Both the position numbers and the translations under genes were made by a program. This document shows positions 1 through 10,770 of a DNA stretch of 64,000 nt, piece after piece; position 1 is the stretch's first letter, and the number at the start of each line of letters is the position of its first letter. Below the pieces are notes generated by a model. That model saw only the letters and a program-made list of their open reading frames with translations, made no database searches and was not told the origin of the DNA. This DNA comes from Aurifilum marmelostoma (Eukaryota > Ascomycota > Sordariomycetes > Diaporthales > Cryphonectriaceae). The stretch spans positions 372,001-436,000 of the forward strand of contig JAMXSV010000021.1 in the NCBI GenBank assembly GCA_027559495.1. The letters run 5' to 3'.

Positions 1-114
1 TCTCTCTCAAACCACACAAAACACACACAATCAAGCACCAAGCACACACACACACACACCACACCACACATCTAGCATCATCCTGTTCTGCGATCGATTG
101 TACGATTAGCATCC

Positions 115-258
115 ATGGAGCGTTTCGCGTCATGGTTTGAGCGTTGCAATTCCTTACCGCATCCTCACCACACTAATCAAGGCCACTACGGCCTCCTCGA
201 CATCCAAAGCATCCGATCCGACAGCTTTAATCGAACCTCGACTACGTTATCAGCATAA
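115..258 (+). CDS. possible small protein, 47 aa
   Basis: A single-exon ORF opens at an ATG at 115 (context ATCCATGG, purine-poor but with G at +4) and ends at TAA 256-258. The product starts MERFASWFERCNSLPHPHH and is rich in His, Ser and Asn, with no signal peptide or membrane span. Directly upstream, bases 1-70 are an unbroken A/C-rich stretch of the kind often found in fungal 5' leaders. I do not recognise a family. The composition looks more protein-like than the neighbouring frames, but at this length a chance ORF is possible, and it could also be the first exon of something longer. Treated as hypothetical. Confidence 0.3.
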   Translation: MERFASWFERCNSLPHPHHTNQGHYGLLDIQSIRSDSFNRTSTTLSA

Positions 259-514
259 CGAAAGGCGTTTTTTGTCTGTACCACATTTCGAAAACCGGAA
301 GGAAAAAAAGGCATGCAGTGCCACCCCTTTCCTCGGACAGTCTTATCATCCCTTGCTGGGAAAGTTAGCTGTTATGCTTTGGGGCATGTATGGAGCATCA
401 GCTGGAGGAGGAGAGAGGACTCGATCCAACATGGAGCTGAGCGGTGGCAGTGGATCATCCCCCGCATCGTGAGGAATTCGTATCTGTTGCCATATGGCGC
501 ATTACGGAATCTTG

Positions 515-545
<31 letters not shown>

Positions 546-1973
546 TTTTTCAAAATTGATTGGCGTTCAACCAAAAGCAACAAGGCATGGGGATTCGGCA
601 GGTGCTCACATTGGGAATGGTCATTTTGATTCTGATATTTGCCTTCCTGATCTTTGTTTCAAGCGGCGTTCTGAGAGGTGGATAATATCACACAAGTTCC
701 AGCGGGGGTCTGGAAAGGGGGGGAATCCTTTTGTCTCAACAAGGTCTGGACTTGATGGAGGCCACAGACAGTTTTATTTCAAAAGGGTGCGGCATCATCG
801 AATATCTTCTTTTGGTAGAGAAAACCATGTCCAATGTCAGTGGCCTCGCACCAGCACAGAATACTCGAGAAGAAATCGAGATCGAGTCTTGTATCTGAAA
901 TATTCCGCCCCATGATGCATCACTAGTCGGAGGTGTCCAAGCACGTAGGAAGAAAGGAAGGGAAACGGAGCCACAACGAAGAAGTCGGGTAGGAGAAGCA
1001 GGGAGGCACGCCAGGGCGGCGTTGTCGTCGTATATCTCCTCTCTCGTGTATATGTGCGTGTGTTGGCATTTTTATAAGAAGCTCTCAGTGAAAAGAAGAA
1101 GGAAAAAAAAAGGTTAATAAAAAGGGGGCCCGTGAGAAAATCTATGGAGCAAACAAGCGCACGATGACCTTCGAGAAGCATTCGCCCGGGCTGGTATATA
1201 CACACATATATATGTATACGTCCATAATCTGACGACGATGGTGTCATTTGAAGAACCGACTTGGTTTCTCCCCGTCACTTATGTGTCAGAGTTTATCGGC
1301 CCACTGACCGAGCCGGTCGACCGGAGTAGTCCCCCCCCCCCCCGTCTTCGGCATGAGACCGATCGGGGCGTCAGGGACCCAACATTAACAACACATTGAT
1401 TGTAGAGATGGAGATGGGAGAATAAAAATGGGTGGAGAAGGGGACAAATCGCGGGGGGGGGGGGGCGACTGTCGACCGGGCTCCGCTGGTAGTAATGCCG
1501 GGCTGGGTCGGTAGGTTGATCGGGGGCGTGGTGGTGTGGTTGAGAGGTGACCGACTTGAGACCGGTGGTGAGGGTCAGGGAGGGTGGTGTTATGTATACA
1601 GACGGCGGTACATGTATGAGGAAGCTGGCTGCTTGCTTGCGAAGACGTTGGTTCGTCTTGTAAAGTGTCTCGGTTTTTTATTCTTTTTTTTTTTTTTTTT
1701 TTTGAAATTAAAAGGAAAAAGACAAAATGGCTTTCTTCTTCTGTGTGGACGAGAGGCATATATATGTACATGGTAGGAGCGAGCACATCGCTGATTCATA
1801 ATACCGCAACCCTCCGACTTCTTCGTAACTCAGTGTACGTAGTTTGTTCTGTCGTACTCCTTCCTCTATGCTTATTATACATGACTAGGAGTTGAGACAA
1901 GAAAAGAACCCGTCCGGTACATGGGGCTTCCCGCCCTGAATCGCTTCGCTTCTTTCCAATTGTCCTTTTCTAC
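259..1973. other. intergenic, no supported gene
   Basis: Between the small ORF and the 3' end of the CYT-4 gene I see no conserved coding sequence. The interval carries a run of 22 T (529-550), 13 C (1331-1343), a G-run near 1456 and 20 T (1684-1703); the open frames here run through these homopolymers and are not protein-like. Confidence 0.6.
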
Positions 1974-4900
1974 TTACACCAACCTCACTTTTTCTTTTAG
2001 CTTCTTCTGCCCCTCCTCACTTTCCCCGGCGGCTGCAACTTCCTCGTCCTTCTGCACCTTGACCTTGCTGACCGCCTGCACAAAGACATCCTTCTGGTGA
2101 ACATTGAGATCCACCAGCCTAACCTCAAAGACATCACCCTTCCTGACATCGGAAATGCTCAGGCCCAGATTGCTCAGGCCCTCGGGAACAAGCCACGCCT
2201 CTATGCCGAACCAGTCCAGCGAGCCGATAATGACCTTGAGCCTCACCCCACCGCCTGGGTCCGAGGTTAGGGGGCTGTCGACCGTCAGCCTGAACGTGTC
2301 AGGCAGTCTGGACGAGGAGGAGGAGGAGAGATCGGGGTACTTCCACGCCCGCAGCAGGGCCTGCAGGAGGTAGCCCTCGCTGCCCCTGTAGCTGCTGAGG
2401 ACCTTGATGACGCGCTCGCGCAGGCGGAGCCAGGGCAGGACTTCCTCCTCGAGCTCCTTGCGCATGAAGGGAAGCTTCTGCTCCGCGATGGCGCCCCGCT
2501 CTGCCTCCTGCAGCAGGGCGCTCTCAATCTGCCAGTGCGAGATGAGGTCCGAGTACCGCCGCAGCGGGGAAGTCACCTTGATGTAGGCCTCTGTGCCCAT
2601 GAGGAAGTTCCGGCCCGGGCGGGTGGAGAGCTCATCCCTCCCCAGGAGGTGGTAGAGTAAGCTCCACGCTTCAGACGGGGCCCGGTCGCCGCGGAGGAAG
2701 TAAGGGTAGAACACCTCTTCGGTGTATGACTTGATCTGATCGAGATTCTTCTCGACGAGCGGGTGCTGGAGGTACGGCACAGGGACGTTGCGGTCTGCAC
2801 ACCAGCGCCCGGCAATCTCGCCGGCCAGCTGCATGATGCTTGTCACCATGGGCGACTCGTTGGCGTCCCAGGAGATGCTGATCGAGGGGTCTCCATTGCA
2901 GGTCATCAGACCTGGCGCAACTTGCTCGACCGATGTGTTGTCGAAGAACACTTTGGCGCTGGGCCTAGAGATATAGGCGGGCAGAGCGCCCTTGGCAAGG
3001 CGCTTCTTGTGGCGCGCTTCCGCTAGCCGATAGAGGGTCTTCAGAGAGTCGACATCCTGCGACTGTAGCTCGGAGGGGGCTGTCATCTCTCGCGACGCCG
3101 GCTTCTCCGCCACTGGCTCGCCAACCATGAATTTCTCGGCGGCGGCCCGTTCCGGGGACTTCTGAGATATCTCGAAGCCCACAGCGGTATTTGCGTCTTC
3201 TGGCGTCATGTAGATGAACTCCTGCAGCTTGGCGGGTGTAATTTTGGACTCCAGAATCTCGCCGTCTTCATTGATCCTGCCACTGAAGGTGAGGCATGGT
3301 CTGTCTGGGGCAAGGGAGAATAGCTTTTGCACCTCATCCCTCACGCCCCACATGTTGGAATAATGTCCTGGGAGGTACAGAGTCAAGGGCGTCAGGCGGG
3401 CGCGCTCCCCAAGAGCACACTGGTGTCGGATCCGAGACGCAGGATCCGCAACGTGGATGTGAATCCAGTGCTCCCCAGGCACATCCGTTGCCTCGATCGA
3501 TATTGCATCGTCGACATCAGTCGTATCCCTGGAATCAATAGCGAAAGCTTTGAGACTCGCCCAGTCGTGGCGTTTGCCGTAGAAGACATCTGGTGTGATG
3601 TACGGCTTGATGCCTTGAGGGCCCAGGGGGAGAGGCGCGAATCCACTCGCCCGCGACAGCTTGACAGATGGAAGACGCTTCACGTAGCGGTCGTGAAGAT
3701 CCCAGGGAGTGACGTAGCCCACTTCTTGTAAGAAGGTCCAGCCGACCGTTGTCGAGAGATACTCGCTGTCCTTGTACCGGCCGGTCGCCCGCAATATGGC
3801 CGAGCCTATCCAATGGTACCGCGAGGACAGAGAAAACTGGTCATGGCCCGCCCACATCAGCATGAAATGCATGATGCTCATGTCCACATCGCTCCACTTG
3901 GTGTGAGGACGGGATACTTCTTGTTTCGCCGGTCCGAGCATGCCGTAGGGGGTCCAGTCCCGGGACTGTCTGCTCTGGTCGATGGCGTCCCTAGCCTTGA
4001 GGATGAACCGGCCCAGCTGGCTCTGCTTCAGCTGCGCCGCCGTCAAGTCGGACAGGGTGGTCTTGACCTTGCCGGGTATGTCGGTAAACAGCCTGACCAA
4101 GGTCTGCATGTTCTTGATCAGGGTGACGTCCTCAGGTGGCGTGACCTCGAAAAGCCACGTCCGGGAGCTGCCTAGCGTGTCGAGAGCGCGGAAGCCCAGG
4201 TCGTCACTCGTCACTGCGCGGTGCACAGCATACAACACGTGCGGGGGCGTCGGCCAACTCCATAGCGGATCCTTGATGTGCTGGAACAGACGAGACTGGA
4301 CCTGATCAACCGAGACATACCTGTCTCCTGCCTGGGACATGATCTCGTGGGCCTGCTCGAGCTGCGTCCCAAACCTCTGTATGACCTCGTCCGTCTTCTG
4401 CTGGAACTTGACCATCTTGTGCAGCAGCTCTGAGCCGGTGACACGATCCGGGCCCTGCTTCATCTCCATCATTGTCTTCAGGGCCTCGCGCGTCAGGTTT
4501 TCTCTGGGCAGCTTGTCGAGGACAGGCCGCAGCATCTCCTCAGTGACGAAATTCCTAATGACAAATTGTGACCACAGCCTCGGCAGCGCTTTCCACCTGC
4601 CCGTAATGGTGTAGATATGGTAGAAGCCATTAATATAACCAAGACATATCGCTAGGAGCGGGATCCTCTCGCCATCTCCCAAGTCCTCGATGAGGTCGCC
4701 GGGCTGGAAGTCGTTCGGGCTGGGGAGAGAATCGAGGGAGCCGTCGCGGTCCTGGACAGGCAGCTGCTCGAGACCTGGCCTCCACCCATCCTGGACCTGC
4801 CCGACCTCGTCCACATTTCGAGGGCGAGTCAGCAGGTTCTGAGGTCGCCCAGCCTCACCGGTGTCGTTGGGCATTGCCTTTGGGGCATCGACCTTGTTCT

Positions 4901-5264
4901 CTGCCTCCCATTGTCGCAGGCGGTCGCGGATCCGCGGAGTGTCGTTGCTGAATTGTGGCTGGAGAGGCTGTTCCTGTACGCTCGCAAAGTTCTAGAACGA
5001 GAAGAAACGCCCCGAGTCAGCATCAAGATTTGGATCACGAGGCACCCAGAAAATCCAAAAACTTGAGAGCTCTCATAGCCCCTCGTATTCTTCTGTCTTT
5101 CTTCTTACCTTGCGATTGTCTCGGAACGCGTCGTGCGCTCCTTGGGCTCTCAGAAATCGGCTACTTGTTGCTGAGTATGGCCTCCTTGCCGAGGGAGACT
5201 TGGGCTGGACACCTCTGTACAGGCATTTCCAGCACACATACGGGCCAGGCCTGGCCCTCTGCAT
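1974..5264 (-). CDS. cyt-4: mitochondrial exoribonuclease, RNB family (CYT-4/Dss1-like)
   Basis: Two exons, 5264-5109 and 4991-1974, joined in phase 0 over a 117-nt intron (GTAAGA...CTAG), give 1057 aa. The first exon encodes an Arg/Ser-rich, acid-poor N-terminus (starts MQRARPGPYVCWKCLYRG) typical of a mitochondrial targeting peptide. The middle of the protein holds an RNase II/RNB domain with the metal-binding signature DSRDTTDVDDAIS at about residues 535-545, followed by the usual RNB landmarks (HIHVADPAS, SPLRRYSDLISHWQ). The family (Neurospora CYT-4, yeast Dss1/Msu1) is the 3'-5' exonuclease that degrades and processes mitochondrial RNA; CYT-4 is about 1100 aa, so this copy looks full length. 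The upstream exon was chosen because it supplies the targeting peptide and an exact phase join; a methionine at 4874 would lose both. Confidence 0.93.
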
Positions 5265-6724
5265 TGTGAAGTGGGCCCAATGGAGGTGTAAATATCAAGT
5301 GAAGAGAGGGCAAGAGCAATTGGACGATGATGGTGACCAAAAAGTTTGAGTGCAGCGCCTCTATCTTATCAATGTACCCTATCGATAACAACCCATGTAC
5401 TGTATCATGCTAGGCACGCCATCACTAGGTACCATAGCAGCATAGTACTTACTTAGCACCTCTTGCCAACGGGCTTCCTCAACGTCACCCTCGCACAACA
5501 TGACGCCAGACCAGTTTGAGGTTGCGAATAGTCACGGAGTCTGCCGTTTCCGCTCCGCCACCTAAGCAGCAAGATGGCCTGAGAATCCCTTTTCGGTGGC
5601 GCTCGTATGAGGCATGCGACAAGGTCATTGGCGTGGCACAAGTGACAGCAGTGGCTGGATCTGCCGTTGTCCCTCGCATTCTACATTTGAGGAGCATACT
5701 TTTCCATGAAACCTAGCTCAAAAAGCAAGGTCAGACGACTCGCTCGGGTCGATCTCCTCTGGCCAGCCACCGGTCAATGAACTGCCTAACGATTATAGCC
5801 CTTGTGGTGCATCTCGACATGCACCAATGAGTCCTGGATCTGCAACAAGTCCGGTTTGCTGCGTCTGCGCAGGGACTTGCGACCTTGACTGGGCGCCACA
5901 ACAACCGAAGCTCTGGATTGATTGGAGGTGTCTTGTTATAAACTTTCCCCTTTGCTTTGTTGTCAACTCTCACCATCATCTTCTCCTCTCTGTTTCCCGT
6001 ATTTTGAAAAGGCATAAGATAGATCGGTTGGGAATCAAGAGTACGTGACATCTTTTCACGTCACTCCATCTGCGTTCCGTTTCACAAAGACTGGAATTTG
6101 TCCCTTCCAACGAACACAGACAAACTCCTCAAACATAATACAACAATATCGGCATAATGCTTTCCCCGGCCTTTTGAGATACACAGGTGAAACCAACATT
6201 CATTGCTTCCCAAAAGCGACTTGCACCTGCTCGCCATCAGGACTAGCCCAGAAGGCATCTCCTTGGGATAATCATATGCCCAAGAGACGCAAATCGTGAG
6301 CCTCGTGTTCAAACTAGAAGAACTGAGCGGGCATCGACGCTGACTGCTGGCAAACACCTTCGCGTCAGTTGTGTGTTTCTCCAGCAAGGCCGACGCCATA
6401 CAGGAGCTGAATAATCAACAAGGTACTCCTGCAAGTCATCGCCAGTGCTAGACAACGTCGCCACATGACGGGCCACGACCGGCCAGCACACACCTTCCGA
6501 CGGCTTCTCTTGTACTCGTCAGCTCACACGAGATAGGATTTGAGCCACAGGTTCAGAAATCCCCGCCCCGACCGTCTCTCAGGTTCACGTCCGTTAGCCG
6601 CCATATCAAGGCTGTTTCTGGTCCTTGGTATACGTCCGTGTCCCACTCAACCTACAGCACCAGCCCTCCCACGGCTACTCCCAGAACCAGCTCCGATAGG
6701 ACGAGGAACTTGGACACCAGCACA
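5265..6724. other. intergenic / uncertain 5' part of next gene
   Basis: No conserved ORF. The reading frame of the Ser/Thr-rich gene downstream stays open upstream of its first ATG to beyond 6510, so an unrecognised 5' exon carrying a signal peptide could lie here, but I could not find one with a matching splice phase. Confidence 0.5.
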
Positions 6725-7275
6725 ATGACTACGGCTGCACCTGGATGGCATCCGGACTCATCCACCACGCCCTGGACTCTCCCGCTCTCCATTGTGCCCT
6801 CAGATGTCCCCTCCAGCCTCATCGGATCCAGTCTGCCCTCCACCCTCGTGATAGATACCGACTCATTTTCGGTGACGTCCACATCTACCGTCTGGAGCGT
6901 ACATGACACCACTGCAGCGGCAAGTTCAGACGCCACATCTTTTCCCAGCTGGTCGATGCCTCTTGGGCACATCCCACCATTGACCACGCACTGGTCGACC
7001 ACCACGGGAGTCCCCACGACTCCCTTCCAGGGATCACAGACGGCAGCGGGCAGTAGTGTCAAGGGATCCGTGTCTGGTTCAGTCGCTACTGTTGCCCCTA
7101 CAAGTCTGACAGGGGAGTCTGCGGCTGCTCGTGGAGCGAGGAGAGGGGGTGACGTGGTCCCGGTAGGTCGCCTTCTTCGTCCTGAGCAGACGAGAGAGAA
7201 TTACTAAATAGGCTACAGGTGGCATTCCTGGCTCTGTGCATTATCCTCGCTGTCCTAGGAGTTCAAACTGCCTGA
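6725..7275 (+). CDS. Ser/Thr-rich candidate GPI-anchored surface protein (5' end uncertain)
   Basis: Exon 6725-7162 plus exon 7219-7275, joined in phase 0 across a 56-nt intron with GTAGGT donor, TACTAAAT branch site and CTACAG acceptor. Read without splicing, the frame ends in a meaningless tail; spliced, it ends in a hydrophobic segment, VAFLALCIILAVLGVQTA, directly before the stop. A body of roughly 145 residues almost entirely of Ser, Thr, Pro, Val and Gly, followed by a small-residue stretch (ESAAARGARRGGD) and a terminal hydrophobic tail with no charged residues after it, is the layout of fungal GPI-anchored or single-span cell-surface proteins. No signal peptide is seen after the ATG at 6725. 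The frame is open further upstream, so the true start may lie in an upstream exon. No family recognised; the surface location is inference. Confidence 0.45.
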
Positions 7276-8100
7276 AAACGCAGCTTCAGGAGGTGAGGTT
7301 TGTCCGCCGAGGAACTGCGCAGAAGTCAATGTGTGCATGAGAGCATATCTGGTGTTGACACGGAGGCATTTGAGCGGGAATCAACATCTGAAGATGCACT
7401 TGCTCTAATAGGATCGCAGGGATTTGAAAGAGACAGTCACGACCGACTGCCGGGTCTTACACGAAGTCTGTCTCATTTTTTCCCCCTTCTTATCTCTCCT
7501 TGCAGTCTCGCGGGACGTGCAAGGGCAAACAGGGAGGCACAACTCATGTGAAGAGAGGGGGGGGGGGACTTTGTGTATGGTCTCATAGGGCTTTCTATGA
7601 GCATGCATTTCGACCCATGAGATTCCCTCTTTGGTAATTGATGGCCTGCCCCAGATCACCAATCGGTTGGAACTCTTCCCTCGGATCTGGCGAGTTCGAG
7701 AAGGGGAAGACGATCAAAGGAGTCGGCTGTTGCGTGCCGGAGATCGACGGCGGGTATTCAGCTTTGGTCCATCCTATGCGCGACACGAGGTTCGACTTTT
7801 TCCTGGAATCTGAGCGCACAATGACCCAAGCTTGGGGGGGGGGGAGGGACGGACGGGCACGGCGATGAGAAGGTTCAATTCGAGACCTCGTGATTGACTT
7901 GTCACTTCATGATCGGCCTGCACGAACGCCGGCTCGAGAATAGTATCCGTGCGATGTTTCTTACTTCTTTCTCTCGCTCATCCCCTCGTGATCACATGAA
8001 ATTTCTGTCACTTGCGACAACTTGACATCTCGGTCATTCGAGACATGAGCCAAGATAAGAGTTACTCTGATTCTCTGCCGGAAAATAGTGACGCAGGGTC

Positions 8101-8124
8101 TGTGTGTGTGTGTGTGTGTGTGTG
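8101..8124. repeat. (TG)12 microsatellite
   Basis: Twelve perfect TG dinucleotides. Confidence 0.95.
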
Positions 8125-8697
8125 CGCTCACAGTCCTCACAATGGGACAGGGAGAGGAGGGCAACCAAGACAGGGGCGGATTAGGTTGCATTGGTTCCTG
8201 GATTTTACTTATTTAGCGTTGGCCCCCATATGCAGGAACCAAGAGCAGACGGGCGGGGACCACGGGGCGCCGAGGTGGTGGTGGGTGGGTGGGTGTGCGC
8301 TTGCTTAGTCGTGGTTCTCTTGTCCCGCTGGAGAATGAGATCGTCGGTCGCAATTCCTTGTTTACGAGCTGGGGGGGTGGGCGCGGCCTCTGATGATCGT
8401 GATTATATTTCGAGCGGTGTGGGTGAGCTGCCGCTGCTGACAAGTCTGACTGGATGTGATGGCCTTTGAGAGGATGAAGGAGGAGGAGTGAGGGCGTGTT
8501 GAAGCATCAGCATTAGTTGTTATCCTTCTTGCTATACATAGAAGTGCTCATCAGTGCTTGTAGAGCTCGGCACAAAACAGAAGCATGAACACAGCAATGA
8601 TGCTATATCGAGACCTGAGTCTCCAGCAGAGATGACCCTGCTTCTCTCTTGACGCCCGAGTCATCGGATAGTGCCCTCAAGTCTGCCGGCTCACTTG

Positions 8698-8698
<1 letters not shown>

Positions 8699-8729
<31 letters not shown>
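8699..8729. repeat. (CA)15 microsatellite
   Basis: About fifteen perfect CA units, on the + strand the complement of the TG arrays on either side. Confidence 0.95.
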
Positions 8730-8731
<2 letters not shown>

Positions 8732-8879
8732 ACACATGGTTCTCTCTCGTCACTGAATGGTCGTCGAGAAGGACCCTACCAAAGTCATTCATTTCGGGAT
8801 GGCAAATTGCGCTCTCTGCTGTGGCGGCTTAGCGCTCGGAACGGATGGATGGCCTTTTGATGTACTGCAGTACGAATTG

Positions 8880-8908
8880 GTGTGTGTGTGTGTGTGTGTG
8901 TGTGTGTG
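8880..8908. repeat. (GT)14 microsatellite
   Basis: About fourteen perfect GT units, 150 bp after the CA array and therefore able to pair with it as an inverted repeat. Confidence 0.95.
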
Positions 8909-10249
8909 CATAAGACACGAGACCTTTGTTGTTCTTTTGGTGGACTGGGCTCTGTGTAATACTGTAGCAGTGGTAAATCCTAAAGTACTTTACTTGGTAG
9001 TCACTACACAATAGCACAAGGCGGTGTTCCATTTTCTCAGCCTCTCAACCGCACTATATGATTCTATAGTATCGGGTTCCAGACCAGCCCCGGTCTTTGC
9101 TACAAGTACTCTTTTGCCTCCTTCACTCTCCTCTATCTCTTCTTCAACGGCTGAGGAAAGACAAGAAGGATGAGGCAAGGAGATTGGCAGAGAGTAACCT
9201 CCCCCCCTTCCACCCCCCTCTCCGCTGATCGCCGTTCATCCAATCCTATCTTTGACAGCACAGAGTGGGAATCCAATGTCGCTAAGCCAATTTCCCGACC
9301 CTGCAGAAGGCCCACCAGACCAACCTTATCGCTGAGTGGCCAAGTCCGTGGGCCCCCTCCTCTTTTTCTCTTCTCTCCACCCTTTTCCGCCCTCCCCCCT
9401 TGACCATGCGCGCGCCCTGGTCGTCTGTGGCTTTTTTTTTTTCCTTCCCTGTCTGCATGTGTCTGTATGTCTTGGTTGTATTTTGCTCTCACGTCAATGG
9501 AACAAAGGGCCCTTGTATTCTTCTCCAGGTTCTCGTCACAAAGATGACGTCCAGGTTGGGCCACACCTCCTTTTCTTCTCACCCTGCGCGGGTTCATGCA
9601 TGGCGCCCTATCGAGGAAATTCCCCGGCCTAAATGGTCGCTACCCATTTTAGTACAAGCGGACAAACCCTCATCTCGCATGGGCTTGGCAGGGCTTGGGC
9701 CTTTTTCTCTCGCCCTTACCTTGACCACCATGGTACCCCATACGGGGGCCCTGGGCCTGTCAGACCCGAGAGGCGCCCAGGGCAAACGGTGAAGAAGAAG
9801 AAGAAGGAATAAGAGAAAACAACGTTCTTTGTCAGGTAGGCGTGGTAGGCAATTTCGACAAGGCGCCCGCGATACCACCTTGGGCGCGCCTCCCCCTTCT
9901 CTCTGCGCCCTCCCCCCCCCCCCTCTCTCCCCTCTCTTGGCGTGCGGTAACGTCCGTCCAGTCAGTCAACCGTTCAGCCATGATGGAGAGGGACTATGCC
10001 CCTAGGACACAGAGTCGAGAGAGAGATCGTCAGGCCCAGGCAGTGCTCGATTGGAAGAGAAGGATTCCCACCCCCTCTCTGGCTGATGAGCCACCTTGGA
10101 AGTGGGGAGTCGAGAAGGTGATGAGATGAGAGGGTGGAGATCATGCTTCCTCGATGGGAGATCAGCGCGACAGAGAGTCGACTGTGCATGTCATGAGCGA
10201 GGCTGGCAGAACAACCGTGGGATCTCTTGGTGTGTGGACCAAGTAGAAG

Positions 10250-10350
10250 GAGAGAGAGAGAGAGAGAGAGAGAGGAGGAAGAACAAGGGGGGGGGGGGTC
10301 CCGCTGCGTTGCCAGCATACGCCCGTCCTCTCACTCACTCACTCACTCAC
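10250..10350. repeat. GA array, G12 run and (TCAC)5
   Basis: GA repeat at 10250-10274, twelve G at 10287-10298 and five TCAC tetranucleotides at 10331-10350, all within 100 bp upstream of the GH17 gene promoter. Confidence 0.9.
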
Positions 10351-10647
10351 TCCCTCTCCCCCGGATCCACCACAACTAGGCCCACCGACCGCTTCTTTTC
10401 TCACTCTAGTACGGAATAAAATAACAAGCCCATGATCTCCCTCTTGGCCCTTTTTCCTCTCCTTTCCTTTTCTTCTTTCCCTTCCCTACGGACCATCTTG
10501 GTATCCCCTTCGCTGTGGTGATATCGTCAAGCTTAAAGGAAGCAATCGCCAGCTTTCCTCTCCCCGTACCTTAATCTAATATCACCAAACTACCGCTTCA
10601 CTCTTTTAGCGGGCACTCGTTCAAACAAGACCAACCTGCCACCGGCA

Positions 10648-10660
10648 TAATTATATATAC
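10648..10660 (+). promoter_or_regulatory. TATA-like element of the GH17 gene
   Basis: The stretch AATTATATATAC lies about 115 bp before the ATG at 10771, with an A/C-rich leader between them. Position and sequence fit a TATA box of a strongly expressed gene; this is inference from sequence only. Confidence 0.45.
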
Positions 10661-10770
10661 AAAAAACACACACACGTACCGACGATATTTCGGCAAACAG
10701 AGAAGCAAACACACACACGACAACACACAAGTCCAAAGTAATAATTCTTACGCCTTAATTTCCGGAAACC

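Larger units (their letters stand above)
7276..10770. other. intergenic, microsatellite-rich
   Basis: No supported coding sequence in 3.5 kb. It contains three TG/CA arrays (8101-8124, 8699-8729, 8880-8908), a GA array (10250-10274), 12 G (10287-10298) and TCAC x5 (10331-10350). Bases 10440-10500 are C/T-rich. The right end is the promoter of the GH17 gene. Confidence 0.6.

Noticed and set aside
137..915. Overlapping frames of 111 and 200 codons near the window start
   Set aside because: Run through a 22-T homopolymer, lack any domain and use different frames; only the short ORF at 115-258 has a plausible leader.
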